A program made the translations under genes and the position numbers. A model generated the notes under the pieces. It saw only the letters and a program-made list of their open reading frames with translations, was not told the origin of the DNA and ran no database searches. Below, piece by piece: positions 10,358-20,576 of a DNA stretch of 64,000 nt (position 1 is the stretch's first letter; the number at the start of each line of letters is the position of its first letter). The stretch comes from Paraburkholderia podalyriae (GTDB lineage: Bacteria > Pseudomonadota > Gammaproteobacteria > Burkholderiales > Burkholderiaceae): positions 124,001 through 188,000 of the forward strand of contig NZ_VZQQ01000001.1 in NCBI RefSeq assembly GCF_014397785.1. The letters run 5' to 3'.

Positions 10358-10511
10358 TGCGTTTTATCCTGGAAAGCGCGGCAGCGTGGTCACGCTGCCG
10401 TGGAGGCGTTCGGTTGCCCGTCGGCAGACCGGCCCGGCAAGGTTCGCGGCGAAGCCGCGCTGCGGCATGGCGGTTCGCGCCGACGCCAGACCGGGGTCTG
10501 CCCGTCAGGTC
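10358..10511 (-). promoter_or_regulatory. Structured gatC-gatA intergenic spacer
   Basis: This 154-base spacer inside the operon contains a perfect dyad at 10379-10400 (CGGCAGCGTG, two bases, CACGCTGCCG), about 22 bases before the gatA start. Further short inverted repeats occur around 10440-10500. A role in mRNA processing or differential expression is possible but unproven. Confidence 0.35.
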
Positions 10512-10811
10512 TTATTCGATCACCTTCGGCACGAGGTACAGGCCGTCCTGGACGGCCGGCGCGGGGCGCTGGAAAGCCTCGAGCTCGACCGTCTCGGTGA
10601 CGGCGTCGTCACGCAGACGCAGCGCAACGTCTTCGATCTGCTCGATCGGATGGGCAAGCGGCGCAATGCCGGCGGTATCGACCGCCTGCATCTGCTCGAC
10701 AAGGCCGAAAAAATCATTGAGCTGGGCACGCGTGTGCTCGGCGTCGGCATCGGCCAGTTCGAGCCGCGCGAGATGCGCGATGCGTTTTACATCGGTCAGG
10801 GTCAGAGCCAT
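10512..10811 (-). CDS. gatC: Asp-tRNA(Asn)/Glu-tRNA(Gln) amidotransferase subunit C
   Basis: Small helical subunit that stabilises GatA-GatB. The 99-residue protein starts [19 protein letters not shown], the usual GatC opening, and length matches the family; upstream in-frame codons lack family similarity. First gene of the operon. A perfect TATAAT hexamer lies on the minus strand about 140 bases upstream. Divergent from mreB. Confidence 0.93.
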   Translation of the reverse strand: MALTLTDVKRIAHLARLELADADAEHTRAQLNDFFGLVEQMQAVDTAGIAPLAHPIEQIEDVALRLRDDAVTETVELEAFQRPAPAVQDGLYLVPKVIE

Positions 10812-11185
10812 GCATTCACCGGAATGGGTGGAATGTCGCAACACGCAAAAAAGTCGCGTTGTAACAGCGGGTTACGACAAGATAGGACAATCCACGAAAA
10901 GGCGCGGCAACGTCAAAATGTGCGCTCCGTTTCCTTCAAAACATCCAAAATTATAAGGTATCATTACGCGTTCGACCCAAACCCGGAGCGACTTACCAAG
11001 GCCTTACGGACATTTTCCAGGAACGTCCGGCGCTTTCAGCCCTCGGTTTGCAACCGCCTCCGGTAGACTTCCCCGCAGCTTCAAGTTCATGTGGCGACGC
11101 TACCGCCCGGTTGAAGCTGTTATTTTTCCGCTGCCGCCCTACGCATACGGTGCGAGGCCCGGCCCCCAGCGAGACAGGATTTTGA
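10812..11185. other. Divergent gatC/mreB intergenic region
   Basis: This 374-base region has no gene that I can support. It holds the likely gatCAB promoter (TATAAT on the minus strand, 10950-10955) and must hold the mreB promoter; TATCAT at 10959-10964 is a weak candidate. The centre near 10935-10965 is AT-rich compared with its surroundings. Confidence 0.5.
10950..10955 (-). promoter_or_regulatory. Candidate -10 box for gatCAB
   Basis: A perfect TATAAT on the minus strand, about 140 bases before the gatC start. The best -35 match (TTGGGT) is 19 bases away, which is longer than ideal. Confidence 0.4.
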
Positions 11186-12229
<1,044 letters not shown>

Positions 12230-12270
12230 GCGAGCCTTCCTCCCATGTCAGTAACGCGGATCTGGCACAC

Positions 12271-12285
12271 GGCCCCTTGCGGGCC
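12271..12285 (+). terminator. Weak hairpin in the mreB-mreC gap
   Basis: GGCCC, CTTGC, GGGCC forms a short stem 42 bases after mreB, followed only by CTTTGT. It could attenuate transcription so that MreB exceeds MreC, but the T-tract is poor. Confidence 0.25.
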
Positions 12286-12379
12286 GCTTTGTCGTTGGCT
12301 GGGCCGACCAGCCTCCGCGCGCTGACCGCGCCTCGCGCGTCGCCGTCTCACCCAACCGCTCACGCCCCCGGCGCCGACC

Positions 12380-13516
12380 ATGGAATACAGTCCGCCGCCC
12401 CTGTTCAAGCAAGGCCCCTCCGCTCTCGCCCGGCTGGTGTTTTTCGTCGTGCTGGCGCTCGCCCTGCTGATCTCCGATGCCCGCTTCCGGACGCTCGAAA
12501 TCGTCCGCGGCGTGGTCGGCGCGGGTCTTTATCCGTTGCAGCGCGCAGCGCTCGTGCCGCGCGATATCTTCATGGGCGCCGCCGACCTCGCCGTGACGAG
12601 CGCCACGCTGCGCGACGAGAACGCAAAGCTGCGGGCGAAGGATCTGCAACTGTCGCAGCAGGCCAACAAGGCCGCGTCGCTCGCCGCCGAAAATGGCCAT
12701 CTGCGCGCGCTGCTGGAACTGTCGCAGCGCCTCACCACGCAATCGCTGCCCGCCGAAATCCAGTACGACACGCGCGATCCGTTCACGCAGAAGGTCGTGA
12801 TCGGACGCGGCGCGCAGCAAGGCATTCAGAACGGCTCGCCGGTCGTCGACGAAGACGGGGTGATCGGCCAGGTCACACGGGTGTTCCCGCTGCAGGCTGA
12901 AGTCACGCTGCTGACGGACAAGGACCAGGCCGTACCGGTCGAAATCCTGCGCACCGGCTTGCGCAGCGTGATCTACGGCACGCCGAAGGGCGACACGCTC
13001 GATCTGCGCTTCGTGCCAATCAGCGCCGACGTGCAGACTGGCGACGAGCTCGTCACGAGCGGACTCGACGGTGTGTATCCGCCGGGGCTGCCGGTCGCGA
13101 AGGTCGTGCGCGTCGACAAGCAGGCCGACACTGCGTTTGCGCATGTGGTCAGTCTGCCTGTCGCGGCGGTGCGCGGGGCGCGTCAGGTGCTCGTGCTGCA
13201 CGTCCACGACGACGCGCTGCCGCGCCCGGCTGACGCACCCGACGCGGCAACCGTCGCGAAGGACGTGAAAGCGAAAAAGGGCGCCAAAGCCGCGGATGGC
13301 AAGGGCGCGGCGGATAAATCCGCCGCCAGGCCTGGCGACAGGAACGACGCCGACAAAACCGCCGCCGAAAAGCCTGCGGCCAAATCAACGGAAAAGGCGC
13401 CGGCCAAAGCTGCCGCCGACAAGAAGTCCGAGAAGCCAGCAGCCGACAGGAAAGCCGAAAAGGCGGCCGCCGCGAAGAACGCGAAGCCACAAGCCGAGCC
13501 GGGGGCTCAGCCATGA
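12380..13516 (+). CDS. mreC: Rod-shape-determining protein MreC
   Basis: Periplasmic scaffold that links MreB to the wall synthases. The 378-residue protein has an N-terminal membrane anchor (about residues 15-35), a coiled-coil near residues 70-110 (LRDENAKLRAKDLQL) and the beta-rich MreC core with RGAQQGIQNGSPVVDEDGVI. From about residue 290 it has an 85-residue Lys/Ala/Asp-rich low-complexity tail not present in E. coli MreC. The mreD start overlaps its end. Confidence 0.94.
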   Translation: MEYSPPPLFKQGPSALARLVFFVVLALALLISDARFRTLEIVRGVVGAGLYPLQRAALVPRDIFMGAADLAVTSATLRDENAKLRAKDLQLSQQANKAASLAAENGHLRALLELSQRLTTQSLPAEIQYDTRDPFTQKVVIGRGAQQGIQNGSPVVDEDGVIGQVTRVFPLQAEVTLLTDKDQAVPVEILRTGLRSVIYGTPKGDTLDLRFVPISADVQTGDELVTSGLDGVYPPGLPVAKVVRVDKQADTAFAHVVSLPVAAVRGARQVLVLHVHDDALPRPADAPDAATVAKDVKAKKGAKAADGKGAADKSAARPGDRNDADKTAAEKPAAKSTEKAPAKAAADKKSEKPAADRKAEKAAAAKNAKPQAEPGAQP

Positions 13517-14025
13517 ATCGCCCGCAATATATCCTGCAGCCGGTCAACCCATACTTCATCACGTTCAGCCTCGCAGCAGCGTTCCTGCTGAACCTGATGC
13601 CGTGGGGGCGTCTCGCCGGCGTTCCCGACTTCGTCGCACTCGTGCTGCTGTTCTGGAATGTGCATCAGCCGCGCAAGGTCGGCATGGGCATCGCGTTTCT
13701 GCTCGGCCTGCTGATGGACGTGCACAACGCGAGCCTGCTCGGCGAGCACGCGCTCGCATACACGCTGCTGTCGTACGGCGCGATCACGATTCACCGCCGC
13801 GTGCTGTGGATGTCGCTCGGCGTACAAACCTTCGCGGTGATGCCGCTGCTCGTCGTCGCGCAGCTGGTGCCGTTCGTGATCCGGTTGTTGACCGGCGCGG
13901 CCTTTCCAGGCTGGAGCTATCTGATCGACGGTTTCGTCGAAGCGGCGTTGTGGCCGGTCGCGAGCATCTTGCTGCTGATGCCGCAGCGCCGCCCCGCCGA
14001 CCCGGACGATACGCGCCCCATTTGA
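13513..14025 (+). CDS. mreD: Rod-shape-determining protein MreD
   Basis: Small inner-membrane protein of the elongasome that works with MreC. The 170-residue protein begins MNRPQYILQPVNPYFI and has about five hydrophobic segments. It overlaps the mreC stop (ATGA), indicating coupling, and precedes mrdA by 79 bases. Confidence 0.92.
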   Translation: MNRPQYILQPVNPYFITFSLAAAFLLNLMPWGRLAGVPDFVALVLLFWNVHQPRKVGMGIAFLLGLLMDVHNASLLGEHALAYTLLSYGAITIHRRVLWMSLGVQTFAVMPLLVVAQLVPFVIRLLTGAAFPGWSYLIDGFVEAALWPVASILLLMPQRRPADPDDTRPI

Positions 14026-14104
14026 TCCCGCAACAGACCCACCGGCTGCGGCCGGTTTGGGCGCACACTCTTGATCGCCGCATGCCGGCCTTTTGCAGAA
14101 TCGC

Positions 14105-16492
14105 ATGACCGAATTCAAGGACACTCAACAGCAGCTCACGATATTCCGCCTGCGCGTCGCGGCGGCGGGGCTGTTCGTGTTCGTCTGCTTCGGGCTGATC
14201 GGCTTCCGCTTCCTGTTCCTGCAGGTCTGGCACTACAGCAAGTACTCGCTGCAGGCCGATGAAAACCGCATCTCCGTCGCGCCGATCGTGCCGAACCGCG
14301 GCATCATCACCGACCGCAACGGCGTCGTGCTCGCGAAGAACTACTCGGCCTACACGCTCGAAATCACGCCGTCGAAGCTGAACGACACGCTCGACAACGT
14401 AGTCGACAACCTCGCCACCGTCGTGTCGATCGACGCGCGCGACCGCCGCCGCTTCAAGAAGCTCCAGGAAGACTCGAAGAACTTCGAAAGTCTGCCGATC
14501 CGCACGCGCCTGACCGACGACGAAGTCGCGCGCTTCACCGCGCAGCGCTTCCGCTTTCCTGGCGTAGAAGTGCGCGCGCGGCTGTTCCGCCAGTACCCCC
14601 TCGGGCCGACTGCCGCGCACGTGATCGGGTACATCGGACGGATTTCGCAGCGCGACCAGGACCGCATCGACGATGCGAGCGATCAGAACGACAGCGACCC
14701 GGATCACTACGATCCGCGTCTGGATGCGAACAATTACAAGGGCACCGACTACATCGGCAAGATCGGCGTCGAGCAGAGCTACGAGACCGAGCTGCATGGC
14801 CAGACCGGCTTCGAGGAAGTCGAGGTGACGGCGGGCGGCCGCCCTGTGCGCACCCTGTCGCGCACCCAGGCGACGCCGGGCAACAACCTCGAGCTGTCGC
14901 TCGACATCGGTCTGCAGCAGGTCGCCGAGCAGGCGTTCGCCGGACACCGCGGCGCGCTCGTCGCGATCGAGCCGTCCACCGGCGACGTGCTCGCGTTCGT
15001 GTCGGCGCCGAGCTTCGATCCGAATTCCTTCGTCGACGGTATCGACCAGCAGACCTGGGACGAACTGAACAACTCGCCCGACCATCCGCTTTTGAACCGG
15101 CCACTGCACGGCACCTATCCGCCGGGCTCGACCTACAAGCCGTTCATGGCGCTCGCCGCGCTGACGCTGCACAAGCGCACGCCGAGCTGGGGCTTCCAGG
15201 ACCCCGGTTACTACACGTTCGGCGGCCACACGTTCCGCAACGACGTGCGCTCCGGGCAGGGTTGGATCGACATGAACCGCGCGATCGTCGTGTCGAACGA
15301 CACGTACTTCTACATGCTTGCGCACGATCTCGGCGTCAACAACATTGCGAACTTCATGAAGCCGTGGGGCTTCGGGCAGGTCACCGGTATCGACATCGCC
15401 GGCGAGGCGAAGGGCATCCTGCCGTCGACCGACTGGAAACGCCACGCGTACCGCCGGCCCGAGCAGCAGAAGTGGTACGAAGGCGAGACGGTCAGCCTCG
15501 GCATCGGCCAGGGCTACAACTCGTTCACGATCCTGCAACTCGCGCATGCCACCGCAACGCTCGCGAACGACGGCGTCGTGATGAAACCGCACCTCGTGCG
15601 CGACATCGAAAATCCGATCACGAAGGACACGCGGCCGGTGGTGCGCGATCCGAGCGACAAGATCGCGGTCAAGCAGCAGGACATCGACTTCATCAAGCGC
15701 GCGATGGAAGGCGTGGTGACGAACGGCACGGCGGCCAAGGTGTTCGCGGGCGCGCCGTACCAGGCCGCCGGCAAGACCGGTACCGCGCAGGTTTACTCGC
15801 TGCAGGGTGCGAACTACAAAGGTCACGCGGTTGCCGAGAATTTGCGCGACCACGCGCTGTTCATCGCGTTCGCGCCAGTCGATCAACCGAAGATCGCACT
15901 CGCTCTGGTCGTCGAAAACGGCGGCTGGGGCGCGGAGGCGGCCGGTCCGATCGCGCGCAGGGTGCTCGACTACTACCTGATCGGCAAAAACAAGCCCGGC
16001 GCGGAGCAAGCGGCCGTCGCAGCGGCGGCATCGACCACGCTCGAAGCATCCGCGCCGCAGGTCGGCGATACGCCGGCATCGCATGATGGCGCTCAGCCGC
16101 TCAAGATTGCGGCGGGCTTTACGGCACTGCCTGTGCCGGGAGCCGCCCCTGCCGCGGCGGCCTCCGGTGCGTCGGCGGCTGTTTCCGCTTCGGGCCTGAA
16201 TGGCGCGTCGGCGCCGGTCGCGGCATCGGCCGGCGCGGCATCGGCGGGCGCTGCGGCAATGGCGTCGGCCAGCGCACCCGCAGCGGTTTCGGCCACCGCG
16301 GCGCGAGCGGCGTCGGCGGCGAAGCCCGCTTCGGCTTCGGTCGCGGCAAAGAAGTCCGCGCCGCATACGCCTGACGCCCCGCACAAACCCCGTCCCGCAA
16401 GCGAGCCGGCGCCGACCGTAGCGGCGCCGTCGCGTGAGGACAGCATCCAGCGCGCGTCGCCGCGCCAGCCGGCCGCCGGCGGCATCGAATAA
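14105..16492 (+). CDS. mrdA: Penicillin-binding protein 2 (elongasome transpeptidase)
   Basis: Class B PBP that crosslinks peptidoglycan during elongation, working with RodA. The ATG at 14105 gives 795 residues. Residues 20-45 form a membrane anchor. Catalytic motifs are Ser342-x-x-Lys345 (STYK), Ser397-Asn-Asp399 and Lys557-Thr-Gly559. The enzyme is usually about 630-650 residues; here an Ala/Ser/Pro-rich tail of roughly 150 residues extends past the transpeptidase domain, probably periplasmic and disordered. rodA follows 10 bases later. Confidence 0.95.
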   Translation: MTEFKDTQQQLTIFRLRVAAAGLFVFVCFGLIGFRFLFLQVWHYSKYSLQADENRISVAPIVPNRGIITDRNGVVLAKNYSAYTLEITPSKLNDTLDNVVDNLATVVSIDARDRRRFKKLQEDSKNFESLPIRTRLTDDEVARFTAQRFRFPGVEVRARLFRQYPLGPTAAHVIGYIGRISQRDQDRIDDASDQNDSDPDHYDPRLDANNYKGTDYIGKIGVEQSYETELHGQTGFEEVEVTAGGRPVRTLSRTQATPGNNLELSLDIGLQQVAEQAFAGHRGALVAIEPSTGDVLAFVSAPSFDPNSFVDGIDQQTWDELNNSPDHPLLNRPLHGTYPPGSTYKPFMALAALTLHKRTPSWGFQDPGYYTFGGHTFRNDVRSGQGWIDMNRAIVVSNDTYFYMLAHDLGVNNIANFMKPWGFGQVTGIDIAGEAKGILPSTDWKRHAYRRPEQQKWYEGETVSLGIGQGYNSFTILQLAHATATLANDGVVMKPHLVRDIENPITKDTRPVVRDPSDKIAVKQQDIDFIKRAMEGVVTNGTAAKVFAGAPYQAAGKTGTAQVYSLQGANYKGHAVAENLRDHALFIAFAPVDQPKIALALVVENGGWGAEAAGPIARRVLDYYLIGKNKPGAEQAAVAAAASTTLEASAPQVGDTPASHDGAQPLKIAAGFTALPVPGAAPAAAASGASAAVSASGLNGASAPVAASAGAASAGAAAMASASAPAAVSATAARAASAAKPASASVAAKKSAPHTPDAPHKPRPASEPAPTVAAPSREDSIQRASPRQPAAGGIE

Positions 16493-16502
16493 GGAGAAAG
16501 GC

Positions 16503-17651
16503 ATGCAATTCGACAAGCGCGCCTGGCTCGAGCGCATCAAGCGGATGTTCGTGGGCTTCGACCGTCCGCTCGCACTGATCGTGTTTCTGCTGCTGTGCGT
16601 CGGCATCGTCACGCTGTACAGCGCGACGCTCGACATGCCGGGCCGCGTCGAAGACCAGTTGCGCAACATCCTGCTCACCTTCGTGCTGATGTGGGCCCTC
16701 GCCAATGTGCCGCCCAATACGCTGATGCGCTTCGCAGTCCCGCTTTACACGTTCGGGATCGCGCTGCTGGTCGCGGTCGCGATGTTCGGCCTCACGCGCA
16801 AGGGCGCGAAACGCTGGATCAACGTCGGCGTAGTGATCCAGCCGTCGGAAATCCTGAAGATCGCGACTCCGCTGATGCTAGCCTGGTATTACCAGCGCCG
16901 CGAAGGCGTGATGCGCTGGTACGACTATCTGGTCGGCTTCGTGATCCTCATCGTGCCGGTCGCCCTGATCGCGAAGCAGCCCGACCTGGGCACGGCCGTG
17001 CTCGTGTTCGCGGCCGGCTTATTCGTGATTTACTTCGCCGGACTGAGCTTCAGGCTGATCGTGCCGGTGCTGATCGCGGCCGTGATTGCGGTTGCGTCGA
17101 TCGCGGCGTTCCAGGACAAGATCTGTCAGCCCGAAGTGCAGTGGCCGCTGATGCACGACTACCAGAAGCACCGTATTTGCACGCTGCTCGATCCGACCTC
17201 GGACCCACTCGGCAAAGGCTTCCACACGATTCAGGCGGTGATCGCGATCGGCTCGGGCGGCCCGCTCGGCAAGGGCTGGCTGAAGGGCACGCAGGCGCAT
17301 CTGGAGTTCATTCCCGAGAAGCACACCGACTTCATCTTCGCGGTGTTTTCGGAAGAGTTCGGTTTGGCGGGCGGGATCGTGCTGCTCACGCTGTACATGC
17401 TATTGATCGCGCGCGGGCTCTACATCGCGGCCAATGGCGCGACACTATTCGGGCGATTATTGGCCGGCTCGTTGACGATGGCGTTCTTCACCTACGCGTT
17501 CGTCAATATCGGCATGGTGAGCGGGATTTTGCCGGTGGTCGGCGTGCCGTTGCCGTTCATGAGTTACGGTGGCACGGCGCTGACTACACTGGGCGTCGCG
17601 ATCGGACTGATCATGAGCGTCGCGCGACAGAAGAGGTTGATGCAGAGCTAA
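16503..17651 (+). CDS. rodA: Peptidoglycan glycosyltransferase RodA
   Basis: SEDS-family polymerase that makes glycan strands in the elongasome with PBP2. The 382-residue multi-spanning protein carries KQPDLGTAVLV, the FIPEKHTDFIFAVFSEEFG loop with the catalytic-region residues and MSYGGTALTTLGVAIGLIM near the end. AAGGAG lies about 6 bases before the ATG. Final gene of the mre operon, followed at once by a strong hairpin terminator. Confidence 0.96.
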   Translation: MQFDKRAWLERIKRMFVGFDRPLALIVFLLLCVGIVTLYSATLDMPGRVEDQLRNILLTFVLMWALANVPPNTLMRFAVPLYTFGIALLVAVAMFGLTRKGAKRWINVGVVIQPSEILKIATPLMLAWYYQRREGVMRWYDYLVGFVILIVPVALIAKQPDLGTAVLVFAAGLFVIYFAGLSFRLIVPVLIAAVIAVASIAAFQDKICQPEVQWPLMHDYQKHRICTLLDPTSDPLGKGFHTIQAVIAIGSGGPLGKGWLKGTQAHLEFIPEKHTDFIFAVFSEEFGLAGGIVLLTLYMLLIARGLYIAANGATLFGRLLAGSLTMAFFTYAFVNIGMVSGILPVVGVPLPFMSYGGTALTTLGVAIGLIMSVARQKRLMQS

Positions 17652-17684
17652 CCGCAGCTAGCGGCAAGCAGCGGTCGAAAATGC

Positions 17685-17715
17685 AAAAGGGCGCTCCTTG
17701 CGAGCGCCCTTTTTC
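17685..17715. terminator. Bidirectional terminator rodA / Sel1 gene
   Basis: GGGCGCTC (17689-17696), loop CTTGC, GAGCGCCC (17702-17709), flanked by an A-run on the left and TTTTT on the right. It serves the two convergent genes. Confidence 0.9.
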
Positions 17716-17716
17716 G

Positions 17717-18439
17717 TCACTGCGGCTTCACTTCCTTCTGATCGCGCAGCTGTGCGCTCAGCTGCTGATACTTGAGGCGCGCCGCCGGGTCGCCCTGCGC
17801 CGCCGCGGCCGCGTAATACGCGCGTGCCACGTTCAGATTGCGGTCGACACCATCGCCGCCGCGCTCGTAGAACGACCCGGTCACGTACTGCGCGGTCATG
17901 TCGCCGCCCTGCGCCGCTTTCTTGTACCAGACGAACGCCTGCTTGTTGTCACGCTCGGTGCCGCGTCCGTCGAGAAACTGATTTGCGAGCGCGAGCTCCG
18001 CCTGCACATGCCCCTGAGCGGCCGCCTTCATGAACCAGCGATGCGCCTCCACCGGATCACGCCCGACGAACTCGCCATCGTCGTACATCTTGCCGTACAC
18101 GTATTGCGCGTGCGACATGTTCGCGTCGGCGGCCTTGCGCAGCCACTTCTTGCCTTCGTCGACGTTGGCCGGCGCGCCTTCGCCGTTGAGCAGCATCATC
18201 GCGTAGTTGAACTGAGCGAGCCGGCTGCCGCGCTCGGCGGCCTCGCGGAATTCGGCCAGCGCCGCGCCGAGGTTGCCGGCGTTGTAGTCGGCCACCGCGG
18301 ATTGCGTCTGCGGATCGTTCGCCTTCGCGACGCGATCCTGCGCATACGCGGCGTGCCACGCGACACTCGCGAGCAGCGCCGCCGCAATGGTCACTTGCGC
18401 GACCGTCCGCCCGGCGCCCCGCTGCACTCTGCCGTTCAT
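17717..18439 (-). CDS. Secreted Sel1-repeat protein
   Basis: A 240-residue protein with a cleavable signal peptide (AWHAAYA at about residues 27-33) followed by at least four Sel1-like TPR repeats recognisable from the AxxxYGKMYDDG, AELALANQFLDGRG and AQYVTGSFYERGG segments. Such proteins act as protein-protein scaffolds in the periplasm. AGGAGG is 7 bases before the ATG. The start overlaps the stop of the upstream aldolase (ATGA), so the two are co-expressed. Partner and function are unknown. Confidence 0.8.
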   Translation of the reverse strand: MNGRVQRGAGRTVAQVTIAAALLASVAWHAAYAQDRVAKANDPQTQSAVADYNAGNLGAALAEFREAAERGSRLAQFNYAMMLLNGEGAPANVDEGKKWLRKAADANMSHAQYVYGKMYDDGEFVGRDPVEAHRWFMKAAAQGHVQAELALANQFLDGRGTERDNKQAFVWYKKAAQGGDMTAQYVTGSFYERGGDGVDRNLNVARAYYAAAAAQGDPAARLKYQQLSAQLRDQKEVKPQ

Positions 18440-19218
18440 GACCTCACCTCCTGTAATGCCTGGCGCGTCGCGCGCAACATCCAGATCACGTCGGCGGCCA
18501 GCGCGACGAAGCGAAAACCGGCGTCGCGATGCTGCCGCGCGCTCGCCACGTCCATCGCGAAAATGCCGGCGGCGATGCCGGCCGTGTCCGCCGCGCTGAC
18601 GATACGCGCCGTCGCCGCCTGCACGTCCGCGTGCTTCGCGTCGCCGAGATGACCGAGGCTCGCGGCGAGATCGGCCGGCCCGACGAACACGCAATCGACG
18701 CCCGGCGTCGCCACGATCTGCTCGACCTCCTGCAAGCCGCGCGCCGATTCGATCTGCACAATCGTCGCGATCTGTGCGTTGGCCGTCTGCACGTAATCGC
18801 GCCGCATGCCGTAAGCCGCCGCACGCACGACGCCCGCGACGCCGCGCAGGCCGCCAAGCGCCTCGGCAGTCGGATACTGGGTGAGCCGCACGGCGCGTGC
18901 CGCGTCGTCTGCGGATTCGATGTTCGGGAACATCAGCGTGCGCGCGCCGGCGTCGAGCACGCGCTTGACGAGCCACGGCTCGCTCGCGGGCACGCGCACC
19001 ACCGGCTCGCTCGGCAGATGGGCGGCCGCGATCGCGCGCAACTGCGACTCGACGCCGCCGCTGTCGTTCGGCGCGTGTTCCATGTCGATCAGCAGCCAGT
19101 CGAAGCCGGCATGCGCGAGCGCTTCGGCCGCGGTCTCGCTACCGAGCGACAGCCACAGCCCGAATAGCGGCGCGTTGTCCTTCAGACGTTGTTTGAGGGA
19201 GTTGGTGAAGGTGCTCAT
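18436..19218 (-). CDS. HpcH/HpaI-family class II aldolase
   Basis: Metal-dependent aldolase of the 4-hydroxy-2-oxoheptanedioate / 2-keto-3-deoxy sugar acid aldolase family. The 260-residue protein has GLWLSLGSETAAE, DWLLIDMEHAPND (catalytic region) and VFVGPADLAASLG (substrate/metal site). The family includes HpaI, GarL and RhmA; no sugar-acid or homoprotocatechuate genes are nearby, so the substrate cannot be assigned. Coupled to the downstream Sel1-repeat gene by a 4-base overlap. Confidence 0.82.
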   Translation of the reverse strand: MSTFTNSLKQRLKDNAPLFGLWLSLGSETAAEALAHAGFDWLLIDMEHAPNDSGGVESQLRAIAAAHLPSEPVVRVPASEPWLVKRVLDAGARTLMFPNIESADDAARAVRLTQYPTAEALGGLRGVAGVVRAAAYGMRRDYVQTANAQIATIVQIESARGLQEVEQIVATPGVDCVFVGPADLAASLGHLGDAKHADVQAATARIVSAADTAGIAAGIFAMDVASARQHRDAGFRFVALAADVIWMLRATRQALQEVRS

Positions 19219-19418
19219 CGGCTGGCCTCGCGCAGGTTTGCAACGCGAAGCGGGGCCAGATAGCGGATCAGGCAGGCGCCGGGGCGCTGACGGCCTCGAT
19301 GCCTGCTGCGACGCAATGCAATGACCGGCATGTCTCGCTCCGTGTGGTTGTCGGAACGATCATACCGTGACAATAACGCGAGAGTTCGCCCGCGGCGGGG
19401 CGTGGATTGACGCGAGAG

Positions 19419-19865
19419 CTAGTCGCGGACCACGTCGGCCCAGCAGTTCGGCGTCTCGTATAGACGCACTTTATGCAGGCGCAGGTTCACGCCGTAGTGT
19501 GCGTCGTACACGTTCGCGAGCATGTCGAATGCAATCGCGGCGAGGTTTTCGACTGTGGGAATGCGATCGATCACGACCGTCTTGTGACCCACCATGCTCT
19601 CGAGAAAGCTGCGCACCTGCGTGTCGCCTTTGTAGACGAGAAACGCGTGGTCCCACTTGTCGACCAGATGCTCGACCGCGAGCGACTTCACATCGGCGAA
19701 GTCCATCACCATGCCGCGATCGGGCGCGCCTTCGGTGTCGACCAGATCGCCTTGCAGCGTGATTTCGAGCACGTAGCGATGGCCGTGCAGATTACGGCAC
19801 TGGCTGCGGTGATCGGGAATGCGGTGGCCCGCGTCGAATTCGAGTTTTCGGGTAATCGTCAGCAC
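19419..19865 (-). CDS. queD: 6-carboxy-5,6,7,8-tetrahydropterin synthase QueD
   Basis: Second step of the queuosine precursor pathway: dihydroneopterin triphosphate to 6-carboxytetrahydropterin. The 148-residue protein has the zinc-binding histidines in FDAGHRI and NLHGHRY, with catalytic Cys in SQCRNLHG. A GTG at 19865 is the likely start, 6 bases after the queE stop. Order queC-queE-queD on the minus strand forms a pathway operon. Confidence 0.93.
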   Translation of the reverse strand: MLTITRKLEFDAGHRIPDHRSQCRNLHGHRYVLEITLQGDLVDTEGAPDRGMVMDFADVKSLAVEHLVDKWDHAFLVYKGDTQVRSFLESMVGHKTVVIDRIPTVENLAAIAFDMLANVYDAHYGVNLRLHKVRLYETPNCWADVVRD

Positions 19866-19871
19866 GGCAAA

Positions 19872-20504
19872 TCAGGGAATGTTCAGATACTTGTGAGTCT
19901 GCATCGACAGGCGCCACTGCGGATGACGCTTGCACCAGTCGATCGCGAGCTTCGTGTTGATGTCGCGCGACGGACCGTCCATAGGCTGGACGAGGAAATA
20001 CTCGAAGTCGAGCTTCGCGTAGTCGGCGAGGCGCTGGTTGTCCTGCGGAATCACGACCTTCAGCTCGTTGCCCTTCGTCACGACGAGCGGCGCGTCGGCC
20101 TTCGGACTCACGCAGATCCAGTCGATCGTGTCGAGCACCGGCAGCGAGCCGTTGGTCTCGATCGCGATCTTGAAGCCGGCCGCGTGCAGCGCGTCGACGA
20201 GCGGCTGATCGATTTGCAGCATCGGCTCGCCGCCGGTGCACACGACGAAACGCTCGCCCTCGCCTTGCGGCCATTGCGACGTGATCATCGCGACGAGTTC
20301 GTCAGGTGTGCGGTACTTGCCGCCGTTCTCGCCGTCGGTGCCGACGAAATCGGTGTCGCAGAAACGGCAGACGGCTTCCGCGCGATCCTCTTCGCGGCCC
20401 GACCACAGATTGCAGCCCGCGAAACGGCAGAACACGGCCGGCCGGCCGGCATTCGCGCCCTCGCCCTGCAGCGTGTAGAAAATTTCCTTGACCGCGTACG
20501 TCAT
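19872..20504 (-). CDS. queE: 7-carboxy-7-deazaguanine synthase QueE
   Basis: Radical-SAM enzyme that contracts 6-carboxytetrahydropterin to 7-carboxy-7-deazaguanine. The 210-residue protein starts MTYAVKEIFYTLQGEG. The cluster motif is a C-X14-C-X2-C arrangement (CNLW...AVCRFC), the extended loop characterised in Burkholderia multivorans QueE, rather than CX3CX2C. The start is set by family similarity; upstream in-frame residues look unrelated. Sits between queC and queD. Confidence 0.95.
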   Translation of the reverse strand: MTYAVKEIFYTLQGEGANAGRPAVFCRFAGCNLWSGREEDRAEAVCRFCDTDFVGTDGENGGKYRTPDELVAMITSQWPQGEGERFVVCTGGEPMLQIDQPLVDALHAAGFKIAIETNGSLPVLDTIDWICVSPKADAPLVVTKGNELKVVIPQDNQRLADYAKLDFEYFLVQPMDGPSRDINTKLAIDWCKRHPQWRLSMQTHKYLNIP

Positions 20505-20576
20505 GCTGCTTTCTGTCCTGTGTTCCTGAATCAATGATGCGCGACTAGCGGATGATGCGCGCTCTCGCGCGAACCG

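Noticed and set aside
13784..16717. A 977-codon open frame on the minus strand opposite mrdA and rodA
   Set aside because: It is the antisense shadow of genes with intact catalytic motifs in high-GC DNA; its sequence is Arg-rich with no domain.
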